47,217 nt of DNA from NCBI GenBank assembly GCA_015680685.1, contig MNCI01013743.1:171077-218293 (forward strand), given 5' to 3'. Below are positions 1 through 10,636 of this stretch, piece by piece. This stretch comes from Gnetum montanum (taxonomy: Eukaryota > Streptophyta > Gnetopsida > Gnetales > Gnetaceae). The position numbers and the translations under genes were made by a program. Every line of letters starts with the position of its first letter. The stretch's first letter is position 1. The notes below the pieces were generated by a model that did not search any database, was not told the DNA's origin, and saw nothing but the letters and a program-made list of their open reading frames with translations.

Positions 1-230
1 AACTAGGAGATAAGGTCCTCTACTAGAACCCCACACATGTACCTCAAAAGGAAAAATTTCAAAAATTGTGGGAGGGACCTTATATAATTGATCAAACCTT
101 TCCCTCAAGGGCCATGATAATTTACAAACCTGATAGCCCAAATAAAAAGTAATTGGTCAATATCTGATAAGTGAAACCTTTCCTAGAACCAAGACTAGCT
201 AGTATAACTACCGCCTTACCTGATGGGCAC
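1..230 (+). pseudogene. integrase C-terminal tail of element Z
   Basis: The first codons read LGDKVLY, the small C-terminal domain motif of Ty3/gypsy integrases (GDKVL followed by a basic stretch). The homologous minus-strand frame in element A, near 3512-3540, carries the same motif with more upstream sequence. Stop codons interrupt the frame soon after it, for example TAG right after the Tyr where other copies suggest Trp. The catalytic core lies outside the window. The product would join retrotransposon cDNA to host DNA, but this copy is dead. Confidence 0.7.
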
Positions 231-270
231 CCACATTCTATTTTTTGAATCTCCTCCTTCCAACTTAGTC

Positions 271-283
271 ATGGGGGAGATGG
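271..283 (+). promoter_or_regulatory. internal polypurine tract (PPT1) of element Z
   Basis: ATGGGGGAGATGG lies shortly after the integrase frame and about 2 kb before the 3' LTR. The same tract, in the same context (CTTAGTCATGGGGGAGATGG), occurs at 33373 and 45884, and on the minus strand at 3255, 13246 and 18621. A polypurine tract primes plus-strand DNA synthesis. This one is not next to an LTR, so it would be an internal primer site. Confidence 0.6.
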
Positions 284-654
284 TCATTTGTGTTAACCAT
301 TACCATGGCTGCTCAGTTTTCTACCCTTTTTGGTTTTCACATTTTGATTTTACAAATTTTTGATTTTTAGGTTTTTCTAATTTTATACCATCTTTAGTAC
401 ATTTAAATTTTCTTGATTATTTTACACTTTCTTATATGTTTTACTTTATTTTCTTCCTTGTGTGTTTCCTTTGATTAAGTGTGATGTTTTTTCATTTTTG
501 CTAATAAATCTGCTTTATTGTCATAGGACACAATGCTGTTGTTGCTATTTACTAATGATGGTTTATGCTTAATGTATGATTGTTGATGTCTAGTTTCTAT
601 TTTTGAATTCTAATGACTGTTGACTTTGACATGGTTTATTTTTCATGGAACAAG

Positions 655-853
655 TAGTGAGTCCATGTCATCCACCCATCCAAAGAACTCTATGGTTTTT
701 CTTGTTCTAGGAATTTGGGGTCCCTTTTTCATTAAAGAAACTTTTAATCAATCAGTAACCTTCGTAGTTTTGAAATTAAAAAGGATCCAAAGGTTTCAAA
801 AGGATGTGACTTCAAGGGGACTCAATACTCTTTGTAATTTTCTTCTTGCTTGA
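655..853 (+). CDS. candidate env-like 3' exon of element Z
   Basis: This stretch is open from 656 to the stop at 851-853. It begins SESMSSTHP and ends VTSRGLNTL-CNFLLA. I take it as an exon rather than a free ORF because in three other copies (C at 18278, element 1 at 33700, element 2 at 46177) the homologous start follows a T-rich tract and CAG, as a splice acceptor would; in Z that AG is AAG. The stop codon is in register in all four copies. The middle (VFLVLGIWGPFF) is hydrophobic. Athila elements are known to carry an env-like gene after integrase, expressed by splicing. That this is such a gene is inference; no database family was recognised. Confidence 0.4.
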
Positions 854-1694
854 GTGATTTTCATAGACTTCTTAACATTCCATACTATTTAATGATAGGA
901 AGAAAAATAACATCATTACATGGTGTGGTTCCCATCATTCAAAAAAATGATGGGAATTCAAAGCACACCCATTCAACATGAATAGGTCCTTGCATGATGT
1001 GGTTCTTGTTAAAAAAATGGGAATTCAAAGCACACTTCTTGGACAAATAAAAGGGCTACAAGCACTAGTTATGGGACTCAAAAGACAGACATCTATGCCT
1101 GAAGGTCCCCTCTAACTAAGGTCCTCTGTCTCTCTCTCCCTCACTTCCTACTTCTATATCTCCTCTTTGTGGAATGGTGGTTATCTTCTGAGGACACTGT
1201 TGTATCTTGAGTGGGTGGATCAGTCTTAGAGTGGTGATGCGAAGTCACTAAAAGTGGATGGCTTTGGTTTGGACTAAGGATGAAACTTCTCAAGTCATTT
1301 TAACGACAATTCCACAAGGGACTTCTTATGGCCTCAATATGGAACTCCATTTCACCTTTTCTATCATCCATCCATGTTGCCATAACTCACCTCACTGCTA
1401 GGTTCTATGTTATGCTCTATGTATTGGTCTGATGTGCTGGGATTCTTGAGTGGATTCTTTTTGGTGGGTCCTTAACTTGTCATGATTATTAAATTGACTA
1501 TGGGGCCCATGGACTCCTTAGTTGGGATTATACAAGGGAAAAAAGGGCATGAGCCTACTATGGGGAGGACCCACTTGCATAGCTTTTAGCCTGATTAGTT
1601 AAGATTACTTACCTTTGACATCGCTATAATCTTATATTTTGTATTTTCCATTGTGTAAACTACTCAATACTACTTTATCTTTCATTTCATTCAT
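854..1694 (+). other. 3' region of element Z between the two candidate exons
   Basis: No long frame is open here. Several blocks recur in elements C, 1 and 2: a stretch starting GGCTACAAGCACTAGTTATG near 1047, TCTAACTAAGG near 1112, GATGCGAAGTCACT near 1237, and the pair CCCATGGACTCCTTAG and GGAGGACCCACTTG near 1506-1577. It is transcribed-region sequence of the element, perhaps intron, that retains recognisable similarity between diverged copies. Confidence 0.5.
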
Positions 1695-2019
1695 CCAGGT
1701 GTTGAAGAACATAGTGCAAGCATTCGACATTGAACACAAATAGTTCACTGCCTGGTTTGTCAATGTCAAGGAGCTGTTTTCAGTGATCCCATGTCCTTGG
1801 GATGTGCTCGTTCCAACCCACATTGGGGAAGTTGCATGGATGGTGCATGATACCAGAAGTAAGGAGGAGAAAATGAAAGCACTACTAGATACTTTTCGCC
1901 TCCCACCTAAAGTTGCAGTAGTAGTAGGAAAATCACAACTGCCTCAACCACCGCCAATGTGTGAAGCTAGTGAAGGTCCCTCAAAGCCTCAAGAACCACC
2001 ACTGCTTGGGATCATTTGA
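1695..2019 (+). CDS. unidentified 3' ORF of element Z, with one internal stop
   Basis: A frame runs from a possible splice acceptor (TTTCATTCATCCAG, then GTGTTGAAG) to the TGA at 2017-2019. One TAG interrupts it at about 1741, where a Trp codon may have stood. The part from Met at 1783 is open for 78 codons. Text includes WFVNVKELFSVIPCPWDV and a Pro-rich end (QLPQPPP, PQEPPLL). Element 2 shows the start of the same block at the right edge of the window (after about 47130), and in element 1 it falls in the N gap. I do not recognise the family. It may be the last exon of the 3' gene. Confidence 0.4.
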
Positions 2020-2258
2020 TCTTCTCCAACAATCTTCACATCATCAAGGAACATGTTGTCCAATTTTAAAGAGTTGTATCATGGTGTTCAATTTTGTGTC
2101 TTGAACATCACCATTTTTGTAATGCGTTGATCCATACACCCAGGCACTCCATTTTTTGTCAAGTCAGTCAAGTTTGTTTTGTTGAAAGAAAAGTCAATCA
2201 ATAATCCCATGCCTTCCTAGTTTTCTAAAAGAAATCGAGGATGAGTTTTCATTTAGTT
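2020..2258 (+). other. 3' leader to the terminal polypurine tract of element Z
   Basis: Short non-coding stretch. Its last part, GAGGATGAGTTTTCATTTAG, is nearly the same as the sequence before the 3' LTR of element 1 (35007-35028), which marks it as conserved element sequence. Confidence 0.45.
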
Positions 2259-2267
2259 ATGGGGGCA
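2259..2267 (+). promoter_or_regulatory. terminal polypurine tract (PPT2) of element Z
   Basis: ATGGGGGCA directly before the LTR start TGATGAG. This is where the primer for plus-strand synthesis is expected. Element 1 has ATGGGGGTA at 35029-35037 in the same place. Confidence 0.7.
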
Positions 2268-2333
2268 TGATGAGTCATCATTGGTTGGCCGCATCGACGA
2301 GGCCTTATTGTTGACGCAATGTCTATTCATTGC

Positions 2334-2342
2334 CTATAAATA
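2334..2342 (+). promoter_or_regulatory. TATA box of the element Z LTR
   Basis: CTATAAATA, at the same relative place in every LTR seen here (for example 28998 plus, 10612 minus). It should direct transcription starting about 30 bases downstream. Confidence 0.6.
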
Positions 2343-2469
2343 TGTGCCTACTAGCCACATTTATGGGGAGTCTAGATTTTAGTAGTAGCAAAGCTCTTAC
2401 ATTTTTTCCATTCAAAAGTTAAAATTTCTTTCCTTGAGTGCCCATAGCAAGATTCATTGAGTGTATAGA

Positions 2470-2523
2470 TCTTTATTTGAGCATTGTTGTACCTGAGCAT
2501 GACCATGTGCGCGGTAATAAAGA
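2470..2523 (+). terminator. R-region hairpin with polyadenylation signal (element Z)
   Basis: TCTTTATT at 2470-2477 and AATAAAGA at 2516-2523 form a perfect 8-bp inverted repeat, so the AATAAA signal sits inside a stem. The same pair occurs in the other subfamily I and II LTRs at matching positions. Confidence 0.55.
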
Positions 2524-3254
2524 TGAGCTTTTTGATAAACCTTGCAGCACTTTGGATAGATTAGCTATTTTATTTATGCATTTAATGTTTTTAATAATTT
2601 GGTAAATGTTTTCAATTAGTTATTGAATATTTTCTAGTTATTACATTAATGGGAGAATTAAGCAAGATAGATTACAGACATAAATATGACCGCTTTGAGT
2701 GTAACATGTATTTGCTTGATAATCCTAGCAATGTTATCGCTTGGTATACCTAGTAGCATAATGTTTGGCCGCCTAGTAATGGATGCATGGGTTCAATATA
2801 TGTACAAAAAGTGGAAATGGATACTTATGTTAGGATTAGTTAAATAATTAGTTAATTAGTCATTTAGATTAGTTAATTAAGCTCCTTTTTATCTACATTT
2901 CGCACACCCACAATATAAAATACAAAATGATAAAAATCGGATGCCTTAGTTACACTTAACCATACCAACAAATGTCACAAGTGTAATTGGAAGGACAACG
3001 ATTGACCTTAAGGCTAGATTCACTTCCTAAAGAACTAGTGCACTGGAAATGATAAAGTTCACGGAATTTGACCAGATCATGTGTGAATGCTTGTGATTAG
3101 TATGGTTGGATGTAGGGGTACCTTGCCGCTCATCATGTACTAAGGATGGTGTAAAATTAGAAAAATTCAAAAATAAAAAATTTGTAAAATCAAAAATGTG
3201 AAAAACAAAAAGGTAGAAAAACTAAGAGGTCATAGTAATGGTCAGGACGGATGG

Positions 3255-3267
3255 CCATCTCCCCCAC
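3255..3267 (-). promoter_or_regulatory. internal polypurine tract of element A
   Basis: Minus-strand GTGGGGGAGATGG, just after the integrase frame, as in the other elements. Confidence 0.55.
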
Positions 3268-3329
3268 AACTGAGTTGAAGGGAGGAGATCTAAAAAATAG
3301 AATCGGGGTGTCCATTCATTAAGGCGATA

Positions 3330-4480
3330 GTTACACTCGCTTGTCTTGGTTCGAGGAAAGTTTTCACTTGTTAGATATTGACCAACTGCTTTTTATTTGG
3401 GCTATTAGGTTTGTAAATTATCATGGCCCAAAAGGAAAAGGTTTGATCAATGACATAAGATCCCTCCCACAATGTTTGGAATTTTGTCTTTTAGGATACA
3501 TATGTGGGATTTTAGTAAAGAACCTTATCTCCTAGTTGAAGTTTTACTTTCTTAATTCTAAGGTCATGACATTGTTTGCTGAATGCCTTATTCACCTCAT
3601 TCAAAGATAGGGCCACTAAATGATTTTCATCTAGCACATTCAGATTGATTATCCTTTCCTTCTGTACTAGACTTAGATTAAGGTTTAATTCACAAGCTGT
3701 CGAAAGTGTATGGAGCTTGGATTGAATTAAGAGTGTTGGAAGTTTGTTGTGCACTAACTCATAGGGAGAATAGCCAATAGGAATTTTTCAAGTTGATTGG
3801 TAAGCCCAGAGAGCATCATTAGGTTTTATGCTCCAATCCTTCCTATATTTGCTAATGGTTCACATTAATATTTCTGGAATCTCCCAATTGGTTATCTCTA
3901 CTTAACTGTTGACTTGGGGATGGTAAGGTGTTGTTAATTTATGTTCTACCCCTAAACGTTGCATTAATTTTCTTAGCACCTATGAAATGAATTCCATTAT
4001 TAGAAATTAGTGAATGTGGCACCCTAAACCTATTCATGATATTTGTAAAAATTTGGCAATAGTGGATGATGTACAATCAGTAACAGCTGCTTCTTCTACC
4101 CATTTGGTGCAATAGTTAACTACTACTATAATATACACCTTCCCATTAGACATGGGTGTGATGGGATCCATGAAGTTAATGCCCCATATGTTGAAAGGTT
4201 CCAATGGTTGAATCCACTACTGAGGACCTTTCATGTGAGTGGTCATCCCCCTAGCACATTGACAACATTCACAAGACTTGATGAATTTGTGGGCATTCCT
4301 AAAGATTGTCAACCAATAGTATCATGCCATTAGGATTTTTATGGCCATGCATCTCCCTACATAGTGGCCTCCACAAGGTCCTTCATGAGCATCCTGAAGA
4401 ACACACAGTTGATCTTTGTCAGGGACACACCAATGAATTAGGCCATCTACACACACCTAATAAAGGTGTCCATTGATTTC
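3330..4480 (-). pseudogene. integrase of element A (decayed)
   Basis: Minus-strand text in order: a zinc-binding part (DAHEGPCGGHYVG, then KSCECCQCARG, HHCC type), a core with WGINFMDP and VYIIVVVNYCTKWVEE, and a C-terminal part ending AFSKQCHDLRIKKVKLQLGD (within the open frame 3512-3754). In Athila-type integrases the core normally reads GIDFMGP and VDYxSKWVEA. Here the Asp is Asn in both places, so a catalytic residue is lost. Stops interrupt the frame. The function would have been insertion of cDNA into the genome. Confidence 0.8.
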
Positions 4481-4679
4481 CATGAAGTATTTGACCAGAT
4501 GAAGAAATTGTTGCTTCTTCTTAAAATCCAAGTCTTGTGGCATCTCTTGAGTGAGAAGATATGTGAGGATGTCATTATACCATATTACGTTTTTAGGCAT
4601 TTATTCATTTATTGCTCCAGTAGAGAGGAGTTTGTTTGGAAACTGATCAAAAAGCAGGTTATCCCATCTTAAGCGAGAG

Positions 4680-5010
4680 AGGTGGTTAGCGATCACATTC
4701 TCGATCCCTTTTCAATCTACCATAGTGAGATCAAATTACTGTAAGATCACAAGCCACCGTATGACATGAGGGCTTATCATTAGCTTATTCACGAGGAAGT
4801 GAATTGCATTGTGATCCGTATGCACAAATACTTTGTAACCAAGCACATTGTGGCTAAACGTTTCTAACACATACACCACTATCATTAATTCTTTCTCTGT
4901 GGTGGTGTAATTCAGTTATGCCCCCACAATGCTTCTACTCATGCAATGGATATAATATGGACATTTCTTATCATCCATCTACATGAGCACTGCTCCCAAA
5001 GCATACTTAG
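4680..5010 (-). pseudogene. RNase H domain of element A (decayed)
   Basis: The minus strand reads LNYTTTEKEL, then GYKVFVHTDHNAIHFL and IENVIANHLSRL, the usual Ty3/gypsy RNase H landmarks (TEKE, TDH, ADHLSR). The domain would remove RNA from the RNA-DNA hybrid during reverse transcription. Interrupted by stops. It follows RT and precedes integrase, as expected. Confidence 0.75.
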
Positions 5011-5089
5011 ATGAGTTTGTCATGATATGGAATGGTTTGGACCAATCTGGTACTTGTAGGATTGGTGTTTCTACGAGTTTCTCCTTTAA

Positions 5090-5935
5090 TTATTAGATTT
5101 CATGTTCACATTCCTTGGTCCAGATGAAAAGTGCATCTTTCTTTGTAAGCTCTATCAAAAGCTTTGCAATCTTAGAGTAATTCTCAATAAAATATTGGTA
5201 GTAACCAGTGTGTCCAAGGAATGACCAAACATCTTTAACGGTCTCTAGTTGGCATGTTATTCTTTGGATGACCCTTATCTTTTCTAGGTCTACCTCAATC
5301 CCTTTTTGTGAAATTCGGTGCCCAAGCACAATGCCTTCTTGGATCATGAGATGGCTCTTTTGCTAGTTGAGCCATAGGTTTGTCTCTACACATCTCTTCA
5401 AAATTTGTTCAAGTTGGTCCAAGGCTTTCTCAAAGATAGCCCCATAGGTAGAGAAGTTATCCATGAAGACTTCAACACCACTACTGATTTGCTATTGAAA
5501 GATACTAAGGACCAAGTGTTAAAATGTTGTAAGGACATTACATAGACCAAATGGCATCTTACAATATGCAAAAGTTCCCTAGGGACTCATTAATGTTGTC
5601 TTGGCTTGATCTTTGAGTGTAATTTGGATTTGGTTATAGCCACTATAATCATCCAAAAAGCTATAATAACAATGCTTGGATATGGTGTCTAATACTTGAT
5701 CCACAAATGACAAAGGAAAGTGATCCTTAAATGTTGTCATATTTAAGAGCCTAAAATCAATGCAGATTAACCATTTGTCATCCTTCTTTGATGCAATTAT
5801 GAATGGGCTAACCCACTCACTATTCATGATCAGATAGATGAACCCCACCTTGAGGAGTTGCTCTATCTCCTCCTTAAGTATTTGCTACAATTTGGGGTTT
5901 AGCCGCCTCTGGGACTACCTTCTAGGCTTCATGGT
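5090..5935 (-). pseudogene. reverse transcriptase of element A (decayed)
   Basis: Minus-strand landmarks in order: EEIEQLLKVGFIYLI, SEWVSPFIIASKKD, CIDFRLLNMTT, DHFPLSFVDQVLD, FLDDYSGYNQIQI, then VFMDNFSTYGA and QEGIVLGHRISQKGIEVD, followed by the connection domain (WSFLGHTGYYQYF). These are Athila-type RT motifs. The catalytic pair, normally FMDDF, is MDNF here, so this copy would be inactive even without the stops. Two open pieces remain, 5579-5848 and 5093-5347. Confidence 0.85.
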
Positions 5936-6039
5936 TGGGTTGGTGTAGATGCAATGTTAGCATATCCTTGGATCGATTCCTGTTAGCTCAGGATATGATC
6001 AAGTAAAGGTTGTTTACTATTTTTTCCCTACTTTCAACA

Positions 6040-6965
6040 ACTTCTCATTTTATTCAGAAGCAAGTTTGGCATTAATGATGATCAGTTTACTATTCTTTAA
6101 AAAATCATACTCCATATCAGCTAGTAAAGTTTTTAGTTCTAAGGGCTCCTACTTGAAGTGATTAGGGATTTCCAACTCTCCCCAAAAATTTTCATCATCT
6201 TCATTAGAGAGTTGGGAATGGACTTGTTTAATTTTGTCCATGCCTTTAACATATGCACAAGTTAAACTCTTAGTTGGTTTCATGCATATTATGTTGCTCT
6301 TAGAATCAGCTTTTAGCCATTGGGTGCCCTCCTATTTTGTGGCTGTTTTGTACAAACACCATTGAATATTAATTTCTTGTGCACATCGATTGCATGCCTT
6401 AATGTATGTTCTTTTAATTGACCAAGTCTTTTGCCTGCAATTGCACCTGTTATCGTTGTATGCGATGCATGAAATATGCTTCTTCTCAATCTTTCCAAGC
6501 TCATTTTCCTTGGATATTTCTAGAGATAGGTCCCTTATACCCATTTTCACATCAACTGTGCTTAACCAAGCCCTTCCCATAATGATGGAGAAGTCACTTT
6601 TGCAATTGTCAATCTTGATTACCAAAAAATTAGTAAGATAGGGTCACCTAAAAACTATGGTCACAATGTCCTCTTTGATCCCAAAGGGATAGTAATCCAT
6701 TGATCTTTTAATTTTAAATGAATGTTGCTCTTCTTGAGAGGTGGTAGGTTCCAAGCTTTGCACATATCGTGAGAGATGAGGTTAATTGTAGAACCAGAGT
6801 CAAGAAGAGGTTTGCATGGCTCTTGTCCAAAAATCTGTAGAAAGATGAGCAAACTTCCTTGGTTAGATATTTTTATAGGAAGATTTCCAGCCTTAATCCA
6901 ATCAGAAACAACATGGGTTAACATTATAGTGCTGATCCTAGGTGGCACTTGGTTGAAGAGCACTT
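6040..6965 (-). pseudogene. aspartic protease and linker of element A
   Basis: Minus strand: CKPLLDSGSTINLISHDM holds the active-site DSG, followed by WNLPPLKKSNIHLKL and IIMGRAWLSTVDVKMGIRD, the second half of a pepsin-like retroviral protease. The linker that follows has Cys residues (ACNRCAQEINIQ) and leads toward RT. The enzyme would cut the Gag-Pol polyprotein. The frame shifts between 6625 and 6661. The linker end near 6100 is the last part shared with the pol-less element 2. Confidence 0.8.
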
Positions 6966-6999
6966 GAAGGTATTTGATGAAAAGGATGAGGGTGATGGA

Positions 7000-9397
7000 G
7001 ATGTAGGACGATTAGCTAGAGTAGGTTGTGAGGGCTAGAGAGGATTGCTAGGGCCGAAAGAAAGGTCATTTCCTTGATCGATTATCTAGACCACTTTGTT
7101 AAAAAACTAGTTGTGACTGTACAACCGTTATAGCATTTCATTGTTGTAGCTATGGAGGAATCTCACCTTGCATAGAAAGAGTAAGAGGTAATTGGGTTAA
7201 AGGTGGAGGTGTAGGTTTAGAGGGATGTGGAGGACGATAAGGATATGAATATGGATTTCCCCCTCGAGTGGATGGTGAATGTGTTCAATGGTACTTTAGA
7301 GCGTAATAGTGATGTTGGAATGATGCATGACTTGCAGAGATTCTAGGGGAGACAGGTTGCTAAACATAGTACCCATATGAATCTGGTTTCCTATAAGGGT
7401 ACTACTACCTGGGTAGTGGCATTCCCCATGATTTTGGTTGGTACCACTATTGGTATTGTTAATAAGGTTGTGGAGGAGTTCCATTGGCGTAGTAAGCTTG
7501 TTGTTGCTAGTGGAACTATCTTGGATTACCTTGAGGATAAGGCAATCGTCTTGGAGCTTACCTACATGCTAGGTAAGGATTCAATGCATACACTCAAGAC
7601 TCTTGTAAGTGTGACACCCCAAGGTAACATCCCTTTGGATGTTTGTATTGATAGATGTCACATTCAGTTTTATCATCAGAGTTAGACTCCATAACTTCCT
7701 CTACTACAAAAGCTTTGTCCTTACCTCTTTGGTAGGCATGTTAGCTTCTTTTTGCGTCCTACAATTATGATCACTATTTTTCTCTTTGGATTCTTCAAGA
7801 ATCTTCAAAGTGGTTTGAGATTTTTCATCTAAAGAGTCCCATAACTTGTTAACCTTAGCTGAAATATCAAAAATAAATTTTTGGATGGGCAAGATCTTTC
7901 TATTCACTACTTCAACAAGTGGTGACTCCTTTTCGTCACAAAATCAGACCTCTCATTTTCTAATGGAAGGGTCCCTATTATACTCTTTGGCACTTTCCCT
8001 TTTTATAGCTCACCTTCTTATTTTTCTACTTGCTCAATTAACCTTTGGATCTAATAAGCTCTCATTTTAGACAAAATTCCTTAGGCATATATCCCAAGGG
8101 TTCTCCTTGTTTTTGCTCTGAGCTCATCTATGATGTGGTAAAGTTATTCTCTTTGAGAGTAACCATGGCTAGGGCATCCATGTAGAAGAGAATAGTATTG
8201 ATCCATGGCAGCATCCAAGGGTTCATGTGCTCCTTGTTTCTAGCCTTGGATTTGCCTTCTCAAATTAGACACTCTTGAGTACGTCTAATATTTGTCATTG
8301 AATAGCTCTAACATGGTACTCCATCTACAGATAGATTTTGTTTCCAAGGACTAGTACCAAGTTTTAGCTTCCTTAATGAGAGTCCTTGGGAAAATCTTGA
8401 TTTTTTGCCACTTATTTTCTATGTTCTATAAGGCATAGGCATCTTGAAAAGCTTGTAGATGTGTCTATGGATTAGAATTGTATCCCCCCTCAAATCTGAA
8501 GATATTGTTCATATCTAGGCGCTTGATCTGACTATCCTTCATATGCCTAGTCAGGATTTTAACTACCTTTGCAATGTTGATCATACTTCGAGTCACCAAT
8601 AGTAGTTCATCATCATTACTGTGTCAATGACACTAATGATGGTTTCGTCCACCCCTTCGATTTTGGTAGCCTTCACAATCATTGTTATCTCAATGATCAC
8701 CATCATCATGGTTGTTTCAATAGAAACTTCCATGAGAACCATTAGATGAAGAGGAGTGTTCAGAATTGAATGAAGAGGATGAAGAGGAAGGTGGACCACC
8801 ACTACCACCGTGGTGTTCGCCATCATTCTTATGCTCATCATGATTACCATCCCTATATCCTTGTTGTTGTGGTGCATGCCTGAGTCCCTACCTTGGCTAT
8901 TACTTCTTCTTAAATCGAATTTATGAATAGTGGATCGTAGGGTTAGGTTTACACCCTTGCCATCAGTAGCAGGGGGTGGAGAATCTTCATGTTAAAAACC
9001 TTCCAAAGGAGGATCCTTATTATTCTCTTGATTTAGAAGGAACAAGGGGTTCATGTAATGTTTTCCCTTTGTAGCATCATGGAGCTTCTCTTGACATTGA
9101 TCTCGTTTATGTTGTGTTTCAGTGAGAAAATAGTTTCGAGGGTCATCCATCCACAACATATTCTTCATGAAAATTTTCTATGCTCAACTTCTTAAGAGTT
9201 TTGAATAACATCCCAGGCATAGATCGATCGAGAGGCAAGATGAAATTACCCTCCATATCATGCCATTGCATCTGTTCATCCTGATGTAGGATGAATGTGA
9301 AATTTGGCACAAAATCATTTGGATGAGTGTATACCACCTTACACTCTTGTGGGATCGAAGGTTTGGTATCTTCGGGCTTGTGAGAAGAAGAAGACAT
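7000..9397 (-). pseudogene. gag of element A (decayed)
   Basis: The likely start is the ATG at 9397 (MSSSS), because the gags of C, 1 and 2 also start MSSS; an ATG four codons upstream is open too. The N-terminal part has VYTHPNDFVPNFTFILHQDE and ILPLDRSMP, shared with all gags here. A charged, low-complexity middle follows at about 8600-8880, and a zinc-knuckle-like CDIYQYKHPKGC near 7628-7668, in which the second Cys is Tyr. A Gln/Pro/Asn-rich end leads to protease. Gag would form the cytoplasmic particle that packages the RNA. Confidence 0.75.
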
Positions 9398-9533
9398 GTT
9401 GCAAAGCAAAAAAAAATTGTCAGTGTGCTTTTATAATTTTATGTATGATGGGAATGATATTTGACCTTAGGTTTATATAATGATATTAATGGTATCCACT
9501 TAAACCTAAATAGCGCACGTTCCACAAACAAAG

Positions 9534-9551
9534 TCCCTAGCAATGGCACCA
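9534..9551 (-). promoter_or_regulatory. primer-binding site of element A (tRNA-Asp)
   Basis: Minus strand TGGTGCCATTGCTAGGGA, one base inside the LTR end. It matches the 3' end of plant tRNA-Asp (TGGCGCCGTTGCCGGGGA as the complement, from memory) with four differences, all C to T or G to A. Confidence 0.8.
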
Positions 9552-10611
9552 ATGATGAGTGATGAGGTACCCCTATGTCCAACCATATAAATCATGAAGT
9601 GTTCATGTGCAATCCAATTGAATTCCATAGACTTTGTCATTTCTAGTGCACTAGTCCTTTAGAAAGTGAACCTAGCCTTAAGGTCAATCATTGTTGATGA
9701 GTGGCGAGGTACCCCTACACTCAACTGTATGAAACGAGCGTAGCAGGTGTGATCATGGAACACTTGGGGTTAATCAGTGCCTACACACCCCATGGAACAC
9801 TTGGGGTTAATCATTCGTTGTCTTCCCAGACTTACTTGTAGTTGTCACGGTGTATGGTTAAGTAAGTCCAAGGTATATGATTTTTATATCTTTTTATGTT
9901 TTTCTCCTATGCTATTGAGGTGAAGGATTGAGAAACTAACTAACTCTAACTAATGACTAAGTCTAAATTAACCTAGTGTCACCATCCGTTCCCACTTACC
10001 GTACATACCCTGAACCGATGCAACTGTAGCTACCAAACGCTAATTGTTGTTGGGATCACCACGCGTAATGCACGTGCTCGAAGTGGTCGTACTGAGGCAC
10101 TTAACTAGGAGGAAAGGGTTGAGAGAATCTATCTAGCCTAAGTGCGATGAGCAGCCGATTCCTTGACTAACCGTACACATCTGGGACTACCACTGGGATT
10201 ACGAAGCGTAGATCCTGGATATGCCACTGGGTTACCAAGTAGTCACACTATATGCTCGTAATCAAGTTGTACTCATACCTCATGCGATGAGCAGCCGATT
10301 CCTTAACTATCCGTACACATCCTTAAATGCTCGTGATCAAGTCGTACTCATACCACATTCTAGGAGTTTAAGGGTGAGAGAGAAAATAATAAATAAAATC
10401 CTATTCCATGCACTGCAAGGTTTATCCAAGAAGCTTGTCTTTATTTCTGTACATAACTTGTGTTCAAGTACAATGTTGCTTGAATAAAGATCTGCTCACT
10501 TTAGGACTCCTACTGCGGGCACATGGAAAATATTCTATCTCTAGAGTGATCAAACTACCAGAGTTTCCCTACTTCTAACTCAGGATGGTGAAACAAGGGA
10601 GAGCCACCTTT

Positions 10612-10620
10612 TATTTATAG
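10612..10620 (-). promoter_or_regulatory. TATA box of the solo LTR
   Basis: CTATAAATA on the minus strand, at the position seen in the other LTRs. The CpG-rich palindrome cluster lies just upstream in U3. Confidence 0.55.
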
Positions 10621-10636
10621 ATATGGCAACGGACTA

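Larger units (their letters stand above)
1..3135 (+). mobile_element. Athila-like LTR retrotransposon, 3' part only (element Z)
   Basis: The window opens inside the integrase C-terminal tail of a plus-strand Ty3/gypsy element. The order is integrase end, internal polypurine tract, about 2 kb of 3' region, terminal polypurine tract and a 3' LTR that ends CTCATCA. The first 400 bases match the reverse complement of the corresponding part of element A (3136-3540) closely by eye. Directly after the LTR, A-type 3' sequence begins, so Z is inserted in A. The five bases after the LTR are TGTAC; the matching duplication would lie left of the window, outside view. The 5' part of Z is not visible. Confidence 0.85.
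2268..3135 (+). repeat. 3' LTR of element Z (subfamily I)
   Basis: 868 bp, starts TGATGAG and ends CTCATCA. U3 carries GC-rich words such as GGCCGCATCGACGAGGCC. It has a TATA box, a polyadenylation hairpin, and a U5 ending TGTAGGGGTACCTTGCCGC before CTCATCA. R and U5 match all other LTRs in the window; U3 matches those next to A, D1 and C but not those of elements 1 and 2. Confidence 0.9.

Noticed and set aside
3341-3535. Plus-strand ORF of 64 codons
   Set aside because: Antisense to the integrase tail of element A, which has clear motifs on the minus strand.
7377-7685. Plus-strand ORF of 102 codons
   Set aside because: Antisense to the Asn/Gln-rich end of A gag and its zinc knuckle; the same shadow appears at 22576-22866 opposite C gag.
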